A DNA stretch of 64,000 nt from Epiperipatus broadwayi (taxonomy: Eukaryota > Onychophora > Udeonychophora > Euonychophora > Peripatidae): NCBI GenBank assembly GCA_028023455.1, contig JAQFVV010013339.1:62001-126000 (forward strand), given 5' to 3'. Both the position numbers and the translations under genes were made by a program. How positions within the stretch are numbered: the stretch's first letter is position 1; every line of letters starts with the position of its first letter. Below the pieces are notes generated by a model. It had not been told where the DNA came from. It was given only the letters and a program-made list of their open reading frames with translations, and ran no database searches. Positions 10,742-19,240 of this stretch are shown here, piece after piece.

Positions 10742-12539
10742 TATTGGATGAGTAGGCATTAGATAGGTATTTTATGCACAAGCCTTCTGGCATTAATTGA
10801 TTACTCTGGTTGGCACAGGATGGCAATACTGTATGGAGAGTTTTGCTTTGTTTATAAACAATTTTGTGTTAGTATAAGATAGTGATCATGTGATGCTTAA
10901 TGGTTTAATATGGTTTGAGCTGGGTCTGAGACACTGGAGTTATCTGTAGATTTTTCTTGTGTGTTGGATTTATTGTGTCTTGATCTTTTGCAACTGCATG
11001 GTTTGGAGGGGCTGGTAGATATTTTGACACTTCCTTCATCTTCTGATTCAATCATGGTTTCTGATGAGGATCATGATCTAGGGAACTTGGGATCCTCTGT
11101 TAGGTCATGGGAGATTGGGGTTATGTCAGCATTGGGGCTGTTTATGTGGGTATAGTTTGTTTCTATTGGAGGGATTATGGACTGATTTGTGTCTTTGATT
11201 TCTGCTTCTGTGTTTCAGTTGGTTTAAATTGGATGTGTGGAATCAGAAAGGTCTTCTATTATGCAGTTGTGATTTCTTATATATGCCTGTCCATATAGGT
11301 TGCATGTTCTAGGTGGACATTCTTTGATTATGTGTCCTCTATTCTGACAGGAAGCACAAGGGAGGAATTTCACAGAAGTTGATTAGGATTAGAGCATTGT
11401 TGTTGCTTACTGTTGCTGGTAGTGATAGTGGTGAAATTCACTTTTTGAGGACAGGCGGAATGCCACTGTGTTGGTCCATACCACTTTCTGCTTGTCTCTT
11501 GGAGGTATTTAAAACCCTCCACCATTCCATAGTTGGCAAGAGCTTGTTGTAGGTGGGTCTCTTCAAAGTTGAGAGTGCAGTTGCTCACTTGGTCATGGAG
11601 AATCTGAGATCTGTTCATGTTGATGTAACCAGGGTATTTGTTGTCTAACAGCTTAAATTTATTTCCAAATAGTTGTTTATTTGCTGGATCTTTAAACTGA
11701 ATGGCAATATATCTGTTATTTGTATGGAACAGTATTTTATAGACAGGTGTCCAGAAATTGTGGACAGTTAGTAGATTATAGAGTGAGACTATTGGGAATT
11801 TGAACAAGGAACATGTGATGTCTGCTGTTGTTAGGATGCTTCTACATTCATTGGTATACTCTGTGAAGGAGCGAAAGAAAGATTTGGTATTGTTCTTTTA
11901 AAGTGTTCTGTTACTGAAGTATGGTAGTCGATGTTGACTGTTTGTGAGGTGTGTGGTTTGGTGTCTTGATGCTGGAATTCTGTATTTATTTTGTTCTTGT
12001 TCACCATCTCTCATTTGAATAAATCTGTTGTAGGGCCCCTTGTTGTTTGTATGTTGGTTACTGGAGATTTGACTTGGGTTGACAGCCTGGTGCTTATCTT
12101 AAGGTTGTTGGCATATGACAGTTATGAGGTTGTTGCTTTGTGATATTCTGAGTGGTTGGCATTGTTGAGCTGTGCTGTTTCTGGGGGGTTGTTGGTGTCT
12201 CAGATTGTGATGCTGAAACTATGCTGGAGTTTGGGAAATGGTTCATTACTGTTTTGCATTATTATGCCATTTTCCTTGTAGTTAAATTTGAATACTGTTT
12301 CTTTTTGTTGTTTTGAATTTTCTCTTTGTGTTGTTTGTTTTGGTTTCTGGTAGTTTGGTTCTTTTATGGTGTTGCTGCTTGCTGATTTTTCTGAAAAATG
12401 GATGTTAGTTGCTGTTTTCCCTTGGGTTGGAATGTTTGTTTTTATTTCCTTAGAGTTGAAGTTTGTTTTTCCATCACTATTATTAGTGTCTTGGTCTTTT
12501 TTTTCATTATAATTAAATGTTAGAGCAGTTTCCAGTTTT

Positions 12540-13285
12540 GTTTTTGAGGATGGAAAGTTGGTTTTTAGGCTAGGATTGTGCGTGGTTAAATTGTCAATAG
12601 GATTGGTATAAATTAGTGTTTCCTGACTGTACAGGATCATTTAACTGTGTCTCTCCTAAATTGCTATATGTAAATTTATCGTTAGTGTTAAGATTTTGTC
12701 TTTATATGCGTTACGAGCGCGATCGAGTGTGTTTCCATTTGATTTTTGAATTGTAACTTTTTTGTTTTCGATGTTGGGATTCTGATTTTTATCTAGTATT
12801 GTAGCTGGTTAAATTCTCTATAGGATTGGTATAAATCAGTGTTTCCTGATTGTGCGTGATTATTTAACTGTGTCTCTCCGAAGTTGGTATATGTGAATTT
12901 ATCGTTAGCATTAAAATTTAGATCTTTTTTTGGGTTAAGAGTGCGATCGAGTGTTGCTTTCGGTTTGGATTTGCACTATAACTTTTTTGTTTTTGCAGTT
13001 GGAAGTTTAGTTTTTGGATAGGATTGTAGCTAGTTAAATTCACTATGGAAGAGGTATAATTGTGTGTCTCCAACTTTGCGGGATCATTTAACTGTACTTC
13101 GTCAAAGTTGGGATATGTAAATTCGTCACTATTGGCAAAGTCACGATTGATTTTTACGTAATAAATACTGGAAAGGTGTTTCCGGTTAAGTTTTTGAAAT
13201 ATAACTTTTTTGACTCTGGATATCTATTTTTTTTTTTTTTTTGGATTAAAGCAAGTTAAATTCTCTATAAACCCATTATTTTTGA
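12540..13285 (-). repeat. Tandem 222-225 bp modules within LINE ORF1
   Basis: The anchor ttaactgt recurs at 12,641, 12,863 and 13,088, spacings of 222 and 225 bp, both multiples of three. Each copy carries related blocks, including a gcgatcgagtg element (two copies), a taacttttttg element and a ttaaattc element. Period and phase show that the repeat evolved as protein modules of 74-75 residues. CpG-containing cores (gcgcgatcg near 12,718) stand out from the surroundings. Confidence 0.7.
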
Positions 13286-13483
13286 AAGTCTTGGATTGAT
13301 TGGATAAATATTTTCTGGACCCCTCAAAGCCCATGTCTAGTTCATATTTTTTTCCGTTTTATCGGTAATTTTTTTTTAAAGGATTTTTTTTCTTTTTGGG
13401 TCAAAGCTGGGGAAATTTTTTTTTTGGTTTGGTCTGACTTATGACTTTAGGGATTCTAAAGTAATTTTCACTTTGTTCCTCTT

Positions 13484-13547
13484 CCCCTTCAGAGTCTATA
13501 TTTGTATTTGCTGAGCCCCTTCAGAGTCTATATTTGTATTTGCTGAG
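13484..13547. repeat. 32-bp tandem duplication
   Basis: Two identical 32-bp copies (13,484-13,515 and 13,516-13,547) starting ccccttcagagtc. The length is not a multiple of three, so it breaks the LINE ORF1 frame near its N-terminus. Perfect identity means it is recent or an assembly slip. Confidence 0.9.
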
Positions 13548-13580
13548 GTGGAAGTTTTTTTAGGTGCCATGTTTATTTTT

Positions 13581-14261
13581 GATAGCGAATGTTTAACTTG
13601 ATATTAATAAACAATTTCCTATCGAAATCGCTGTGAAAGTGGATACCATGCAAGGATGAACTTGACTAAAAGCACAAAGTATGTATTGAACAAAAGAAAG
13701 CAAAATATTTCCCACAGTAGGTTTTAAGTGAATGCAATAAGTAGTAAAATAAATGCCACTGTGAGGATAAATCAAATTTAAAAAGCAAAATGATTCATGA
13801 CAGGCTATCAGAAAGTGCTATAAAGAACTATAATAAAATAAATGTAAACATAAGATTGCTATTTCCAGTTGAATCAACTCCATCAAATAGCTTGATAAAA
13901 GCAATATTCCTGACACATCTATCTGGTAACATAAACCATGTCTACAATGCTTTTTGATCCCTTAAAAGCCACATTGAGTTTCTGGTCAAGCAACCTATTC
14001 AAAAAAAAATTTAAAACTTCCTTGCTCCAGTGGTTAAATGATATCAGATGATAATTACTATAGCATTGTCTAATTCCTTTGTTGTTAAAAATGGGAAGAA
14101 CAAAAACTACCTTAAGACCAGGTGGTACAACATCATGGGTTCATGTATTACCAAAAAAATAGTATTTTAAAGCTAATATATCACTATCATATTTTCAAAT
14201 TTCAGGTATTTCATTCTTTTTAAGATTACAAACAAATATATTGATTTCACTTAGCTGTATA
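13581..14261. other. AT-rich spacer, nothing recognised
   Basis: No supported ORF or repeat. The 5' end of the LINE may extend into the first part, but I see no target duplication to fix it. Confidence 0.45.
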
Positions 14262-14440
14262 TATTTGCCAATAAACATCACATGATCACCATTTCTTATG
14301 TTTGTTTATAACTTTTATTAAAACAGGCAAAACTCTCCATACAGTATTGCCACTCAGTGCAAGCCTTCTGGCATCCATTGATTACTCTGGTTTGCACTGA
14401 GTAGCAATGCTGTATGGAGAGTTTTGCCTGTATATGTTTG
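14262..14440. mobile_element. Inverted fragment of hammerhead subfamily 2
   Basis: The segment ggcaaaactctccatacag...gcaagcc is followed at once by its inverse, gtttgcactgagtagcaatgc...gttttgcc, with ccttctggcatccattgattactct between them. These are unit sequences from the 10-kb element in inverted orientation, without the hammerhead. Confidence 0.6.
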
Positions 14441-14714
14441 TTGAAATCTAAAGAGTAGATAAAATGTATACTGTATTTGTGGGAGTATATGGCACATTTC
14501 CTTCTTAAAATATGTTTAGAATATAGGATCCATCTTATGTTGTAGTAATTACAATTATTAGTTGAAATTTTAGTGTTTAAAATTTCTTGTACTTAAACTG
14601 CATTTTTCCCTTTTGTGAAAGAAAAAAATATTTACAAGTATACATACATATATATATAAGCATGCATGCATTTGTCTTTGTGAAACAAAAAAATACACAT
14701 GTTTAATATATAGG
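14441..14714. other. AT-rich spacer
   Basis: Contains a short (ta)-rich and alternating purine-pyrimidine stretch near 14,640-14,670. Nothing else is recognised. Confidence 0.4.
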
Positions 14715-14809
14715 GTATATGAGCACAGACTTTCACACACCCCATCACTCTCCACACTATTTCATAACACAGATACACTTGAACACATATGTTGAAAAGA
14801 TAAATAATC

Positions 14810-14853
14810 ACCAATATACATATTTCATGCTAAAACAGCAATCATCAGTTGGT
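14810..14853 (-). ncRNA. Hammerhead-like core in short element, copy C
   Basis: Minus strand: ACCAA, CUGAUGA, a U.U mismatch, UGCU/AGCA stem with a GUUUU loop, GAAA, stem III AUA/UAU with a UG loop, A17, then UUGGU closing a 5-bp stem I. The layout is type-I hammerhead. The odd feature is the U.U pair at the base of stem II, where a Watson-Crick pair is normal, so activity is doubtful. Confidence 0.5.
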
Positions 14854-15265
14854 CCAGATTACCATCTCTACACATATATGCTATAAGTGCTCAGATATAT
14901 ATTAAGATAGCCAATCCTCATACTTTAATGGACAGGCTTCAATCTACTCCACACTCCAACACTTCAACCGCCTGTGTGTTTCAGTTATTACATAGTAGAG
15001 ATGTCTCCCATCCCTTGTATATGTATTGAATGGATTATGTCCTATACATGAGGGGTCATATTGACCTTAGGTCAACATGGATGTGACAAGAATCTCGGCC
15101 TCAAAGTGGCCTTTGAGCATTTTATCATCAGATTTTCAATTGGATAGATGGTTGAAGAGTTGGAATGTGGAGTAGATTGAAGCCTGCCCATTAAAGTATG
15201 AAGATTGGCTATCTTAATATATATCTGAGCACTTATAGCATATATGTGTAGAGATGGTAATCTGG

Positions 15266-15309
15266 ACCAACTGATGATTGCTGTTTTAACATGAAATATG
15301 TATATTGGT
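15266..15309 (+). ncRNA. Hammerhead-like core in short element, copy D
   Basis: Same architecture as the copy at 14,810 with one change in stem II (AACA for AGCA). Stem I ACCAA/UUGGU, CUGAUGA, GAAA and stem III AUA/UAU are kept. Confidence 0.45.
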
Positions 15310-15405
15310 GATTATTTATTTTTTCAACATGTGTTCAAGTGTACCAGTGTTATGAGATAGTGTGGAGAATGGTGGCGCATGGGAAAGTCTGTGCTCATAT
15401 ATAGA

Positions 15406-16381
15406 CATACATATATAATAAGCTTTTGTGTTTCAGTTAAATACACGTTTATAAACATGCATTTAAGCTATATATAGCTACACACTCAAGCATGGTAATA
15501 TAAATATATGCACATAATCATAATATCAGAACAAAACATTTCAAATAACATTTTAATAAAATTTCAAAAATATAATCTATCCAGAAAGGAAAAAAAACAT
15601 AGAATTAAGAGAAGAGATACTCTTTAAGATGTTTAACTGGAGATGAATTTCTGGGTTTTAAGAATGAAAATTAACAATGTGTATTGTTCTGTAGTTGCAT
15701 TTTTTGGAGACAAATTAATACAGTAAATCTTGGAAATTCATGAACAAAATATAGAAAATTATTATTTGTCTTTAAAATGGGTAGTGAATCTTATATGCCG
15801 CTGCATTCTATATGCTGGCACATACAGTACACTTTTAAAAGTCATCTAATAATTTGTAACACTATTGAACAGATGATCAAAATACACTTCCATATGTTCA
15901 AAATATTCTCATCATATGAGAATTTCATTACTGGATTTAATAGGATACAATTTTTCAGGTCCATGCATTGCTTTGAATGCAACACATAAATATATTCAAT
16001 GATGGTGATCAGTTAAAATGTTGATTTCATTGCATCAAATAAAGATCTAAAATGGCAGTGATCAGCAAAAATATATTTTCTTAGCAATTGTTCCACCAAT
16101 CATTTTTACCATTCTTGGAAGTTGTTGAGATCTTTAAGATATTCCACATTTAACCTACTTGGCCAAGAAAAAATATACACATTTTCTTTTCATTAAAGAA
16201 TTCTTTGTTTCAAAAATACTACAATACTGGAGATACAAATTAGCAATTTTAGTAATTGTTCTTTTAAACAACCATTTCTTTGTTATTATAACTGGATTAA
16301 TATTTATCTTCAATGCAACTATCATTTTAATAGTGGGCAAACGAATGTACAATCATGCCAACAATCTGTATTTATAAGTGC
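15406..16381. other. AT-rich DNA, nothing recognised
   Basis: Short open stretches near 15,780-15,990 and 16,159-16,377 have AT-biased, hydrophobic translations with no domain I recognise. I treat them as chance. Confidence 0.4.
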
Positions 16382-16726
16382 TCATGTAAGGTGAACTTGT
16401 ATTTTGACTCTTGAATCATAATGTAATGTATTAAAGGTCATTGTTTTGAGTACAGCTGCATTTATGTTTTTGATAGTGCTTCTCTGTCTAAACAAAGTGT
16501 TTGTGATAGGCAATCCATGTGCCAAACAATAATTTAACAACAGACCATTTGAATTTACAGTACCAATACCATTATTGCCAATAACTTTTGGTCCAATAAT
16601 CTTATTTCTAACAACAGATGCATTAATGTTTCCAAAAAAAATTTGATCTTTGAATAGTATTTTTGCAATAATGTTATCCAACAAGAAAAAGCTTCCCTTC
16701 TTAATCTCAGCAGAGACATTAATAAT
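16382..16726 (-). pseudogene. Fragment of a LINE endonuclease domain
   Basis: A minus-strand stretch of 100 codons matches the middle of the APE-type endonuclease of RTE/BovB-like LINEs (often annotated craniofacial development protein 2-like). An FFGNINASV segment stands where LxGDFNARV is expected, followed by NSNGLLL and LPITNTLFR. The catalytic Asp of GDFN is replaced by Asn, and upstream and downstream parts are missing. Its upstream edge abuts the solo LTR at 16,732. It is a different element from the RTE at 31 kb. Confidence 0.65.
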
Positions 16727-16731
16727 ATGAG

Positions 16732-17317
16732 TGTTATAGTCCTTTCTTCTGTCAGAAGTGGACTATTCCAGATGCCTCCTTATCTTATTGGATTAAGCAT
16801 TGTTTGTCACAGGCCAATAGGCTGATGTATAGATAAAACATAGCCAATGAAAGTAACTATGCTTGCTGAATCCAAAGGATTTCAATAAGGTCAGGGATCT
16901 GGCTGTAAATAGTCAGCCTTTTGTGAGAATCAGGGAAGAACGTCTGTCTAACCTGAAAAGACTCTTCGTGTTCTCCCAGGGAAGCTCTGCTAACATGAAC
17001 AAGCAGCAACTATTCCCATTGATAGCACTACACTATTTAGTACATGCAGCTAGGCAAGTCCCACAGAGACTGGATGCTGCTAAGACTACTGTTGGCTCAG
17101 GGTAGTTGTCTTGTACAGCTGGAAGAGCTATATACCCTACCCATGAGGCAAGATATCAGGTGTAGCTGGAAGTGGTAGGCAGAACACAGAGTATATGTTA
17201 AGCTACAATATTCAACATTGTAAATATTCTCTTGTAAATATGCTGTATATTAATTGTAATACTTGTCTTAGTATTATTTTCTGTAGGTTGGGTCTGTAAT
17301 CCAGACAAAACATAACA
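16732..17317. mobile_element. Solo LTR with 5-bp target-site duplication
   Basis: A 586-bp, GC-richer block beginning TGTTATAG and ending CATAACA (inverted termini TGTTAT/ATAACA), flanked by ATGAG at 16,727-16,731 and 17,318-17,322. TG...CA ends and a 5-bp duplication are diagnostic of LTR retrotransposons. With no internal region beside it, this is a solo LTR left by recombination. The 80-codon open stretch inside it (16,863-17,105) is probably not a gene. Confidence 0.82.
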
Positions 17318-17322
17318 ATGAG

Positions 17323-18734
17323 CAATAGAACCATTGTGCTAGACTTGTTTAAACATCATTAGTCTTTCAGTAATACTATGAAGAATTCAACAATGGAAGG
17401 TATTAAATTAAACTATAAAAATTACAATTCCATATGTTCCCCTTTTATTGCATATCTACCTTACCAAAAATTTATATTCATTTATCTGTTCAATTAAGTT
17501 TCCTTCTAGAAGAAGTTTCACTTACAGCATCTATAATTAATTAAACTCTGTGTCTTAACCACCTATGTAGTATTTCATTGTAGTGTTGAAAAGTGCATAT
17601 CATCATTGAAATTAGACATTGACATGAAACTATAATCATGAAAAATAAGTTATTTACATTTATAATTCAATTTAACATTACAAAAATTTAATAAATATTA
17701 ATGCATTGCTTATTTTTATTTCACGCATGTTGAATTCATGGACTGTCATTATCTTCTGTTGCATTGAGACATTGAAAATTGTTTAATTCTTTACTTTTAT
17801 TTATTATGTAATTGTTACTATAAAAATTAAGAATAAGGGAAAATACATTTTATAAATTAGCCACTTTGTTTCAGTGCTGAAAACAATTCAACATCACATG
17901 ACTTCATGAATACTGAATGCTTCTTTGGAATACATTTTTATGACAATCATATATCAATCATAAGCAGAAGCTCATTTGCAAACTAGTACAGTTATTCCAT
18001 TTTTAGAAAAGAAAAGGCATATAAAAACTATAAATAAGTACTGACTGAATTAACTAGTTATTGAGCATTGAGTTCTGAAAGAAAGAAACAAGGAACTACT
18101 TATAAGTTAATATTTACTCAATGTTTCCTGATTATACAAAAAATAAAAACACAAAAATTTGGTATTTTGCAGGAAATTTTATTATAGTAAAACAGTTTAG
18201 GATGCATTATTATGATGTAACAAAATATATATCATTTTTATAGATATATAACTGGAAAAGACGTGTCACATGCCTGTAGATGAGTGTCACATGATCATAA
18301 AAGATTATTTGACTCTATTTGTCATTCTTATTTAAAATGAGAGTCATTACGAGTATTATAACTTGTGATGAATGTTGTTACAGTGATAGGAAAGTATTAA
18401 AACCATAAAATGGGTTAAGATATCTATGTCAAAAATACTGCAGTAAATTCTATGCTCAAAATTTTTTCCAATTGACTTTTATGCCTCCTCTTCAAACAAA
18501 GAAACTCAAATATTTCAATATATTTACAAAATACTTTGCCATTTTTGAAGCTTAAAAAATATATAGGAATATTTTTAATGTATGTATGGTAATTATTGGG
18601 AATTTTTGTTGAAGAATATGAAATGAGATAAATAACAGTAAAACTTACTAAATTTTGGAAAATAATAAAATAAAAAATTACAATAATTATTTATTAATAC
18701 ATTATATAGGCTTAAACCTGCATTTATATATGTA
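17323..18734. other. AT-rich DNA, nothing recognised
   Basis: No gene-like ORF, structured RNA or repeat was picked out on either strand. Confidence 0.45.
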
Positions 18735-18742
18735 ATATATGC

Positions 18743-18812
18743 GGGATTCGAACTCAGACTTTCACACAACCCACTACTCTCAGTGCCATCTTATATTGCT
18801 GACCCACCTGAT
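18743..18812 (-). promoter_or_regulatory. tRNA-like segment with pol III B box
   Basis: B box GAGTTCGAATCC (rc 18,743-18,754), an anticodon-arm-like hairpin CACT...AGTG upstream, and an A-box-like GGTCAGCAATATAAGA further upstream. It could be an internal RNA polymerase III promoter or a primer-binding or structural module. It does not fold as a complete tRNA gene. Confidence 0.5.
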
Positions 18813-18840
18813 CACACACATGTTGAAAAGATAAATAATC

Positions 18841-18884
18841 ACCAATATATGTATTTCATGCTAAACCAGCAATCATCAGTTGGT
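18841..18884 (-). ncRNA. Hammerhead-like core in short element, copy A
   Basis: ACCAA / CUGAUGA / U.U / UGCU-GGUUU-AGCA / GAAA / AUA-CA-UAU / A / UUGGU. Stems I, II and III all close. The AUA triplet satisfies the NUH cleavage rule. Confidence 0.5.
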
Positions 18885-19093
18885 CTAGATTACTATCCTC
18901 ACACATATATACAATCAGTGCTCAACTTTATATTAAGATAGCCAATCTCCATACTTTAATGGACAGGCTTCAAACTATTCCAACTCACAACTCTTCAGCC
19001 TTCCATTTTATTAAAAATCTGATGATGGAACATTCAAAGCCCTTGTTAGTGCCAAGGTTCTGATTGTATATATGTGTGAGGATAGTAATCTAG

Positions 19094-19137
19094 ACCAACT
19101 GATGATTGCTGGTTTAGCATGAAATACATATATTGGT
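19094..19137 (+). ncRNA. Hammerhead-like core in short element, copy B
   Basis: Identical in sequence to the minus copy at 18,841-18,884, located 46 bp 5' of its tRNA-like segment. Confidence 0.5.
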
Positions 19138-19167
19138 GATTATTTATCTTTTCAACATGTGTGTGAT

Positions 19168-19236
19168 CAGGTCGGTCAGCAATATGAGATAGCACTGAGA
19201 GTAGTGGGTCATGTGAAAGTCTGAGTTCGAATCTCG
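19168..19236 (+). promoter_or_regulatory. tRNA-like segment with pol III B box
   Basis: B box GAGTTCGAATCT at 19,223-19,234, hairpin CACT...AGTG at about 19,193-19,206, and an A-box-like GGTCAGCAATATGAGA at about 19,174-19,189. This is the plus counterpart of 18,743-18,812. Confidence 0.5.
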
Positions 19237-19240
19237 AATA

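Larger units (their letters stand above)
9909..10909. mobile_element. Nested hammerhead retroelement cluster, subfamily 2
   Basis: A minus unit (about 9,909-10,312) is joined head to head to a plus unit (about 10,312-10,735), followed by a partial second plus unit to 10,909. The unit length is about 437 nt (the same aatggttta end recurs at 10,470 and 10,907). It interrupts LINE ORF2 and is flanked by near-identical 11-mers ATGGGTTGAGC (9,898-9,908) and ATGGTTTGAGC (10,910-10,920), a probable target duplication with one mismatch. It contains the palindromic box CTGAAC-N3-GTTCAG at 10,218-10,232 and 10,544-10,558. No coding capacity. Confidence 0.75.
6490..11280 (-). pseudogene. LINE ORF2 (endonuclease-reverse transcriptase), broken
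   Basis: In order on the minus strand: endonuclease debris with an SSGAGVTILI-like strand and the DFNH motif near 9,250-9,265; RT fingers and palm with the catalytic box SYVDDVV at 7,741-7,752 (a Y-V-D-D variant of YADD); thumb; and a C-terminal segment with a HMLTNCPTL-like Cys/His motif near 6,840. The longest open pieces are 76-130 codons, so the ORF is shattered by frameshifts. It would supply nicking and reverse transcription for the element. In this arm the two catalytic aspartates survive, whereas the right arm has YVGN. Almost certainly inactive. Confidence 0.75.
11317..13570 (-). pseudogene. LINE ORF1 (nucleic-acid-binding, CCHC), broken
   Basis: Reading the minus strand from a start codon at 13,570: a lysine- and asparagine-rich N-terminal part containing three-plus tandem copies of a 74-75 codon module (12.5-13.2 kb), a Q/N/K-rich stretch open over 146 codons (12,200-12,640), a 145-codon open segment (11,370-11,807), then a CCHC zinc knuckle (C-X2-C-X4-H-X4-C) at 11,317-11,358 in another frame. 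Proteins of this type coat LINE RNA. A 32-bp tandem duplication at 13,484-13,547 shifts the frame close to the start. No homologue is recognised outside LINEs. Confidence 0.65.
6425..13580 (-). mobile_element. Decayed two-ORF LINE, left-arm copy
   Basis: A non-LTR retrotransposon on the minus strand. ORF1 begins near 13,570, a CCHC knuckle lies at 11,317-11,358, the endonuclease is around 9,250-11,280, the RT catalytic box is at 7,741-7,752, and ORF2 stops at 6,490. Both ORFs contain many frameshifts and stops. A 1.0-kb hammerhead retroelement is inserted at 9,909-10,909. The 3' part is repeated in the right arm; the 5' part is unique here, probably lost in the gap on the other side. The clade is not clear: a CCHC ORF1, an APE-type endonuclease and a C-terminal cysteine/histidine segment suggest the Jockey/CR1/I assemblage. 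Confidence 0.8.
14715..15405. mobile_element. Inverted pair of hammerhead-core short elements (pair 1)
   Basis: A minus copy (about 14,715-14,980) and a plus copy (about 15,125-15,405) form arms of roughly 265 bp around a loop of about 150 bp. Each has, 5' to 3', a leader with aagtatgaagattggctatc, a 44-nt hammerhead-like core, a gattatttatt-type spacer and a terminal segment. In pair 2 that terminal segment is tRNA-like; here the B box has been lost in both arms in the same way (gtctgtgctcatat). No ORF. Confidence 0.65.
18735..19240. mobile_element. Inverted pair of hammerhead/tRNA-like short elements (pair 2)
   Basis: A minus copy (18,735 to about 19,050) and a plus copy (about 19,060-19,240) of the family seen at 14.7-15.4 kb. 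In each copy the order on its own strand is leader, 44-nt hammerhead-like core, spacer, then a tRNA-like segment with a near-consensus B box (GAGTTCGAATC). In ordinary tRNA-derived SINEs the tRNA part is at the 5' end; here it lies downstream of the ribozyme-like core. The two copies meet at their 5' sides, so the tRNA-like ends face outward. Confidence 0.65.

Noticed and set aside
11058-11082. CTGATGAGGATCATGATC as a ribozyme core
   Set aside because: No GAAA follows and the stretch lies in the LINE ORF2 region.
16863-17105. 80-codon ORF as a host gene
   Set aside because: It lies wholly inside the solo LTR.
18743-18812. A genuine tRNA gene
   Set aside because: Only the B box and one arm resemble a tRNA; no complete cloverleaf or acceptor stem, and it repeats inside a mobile element.
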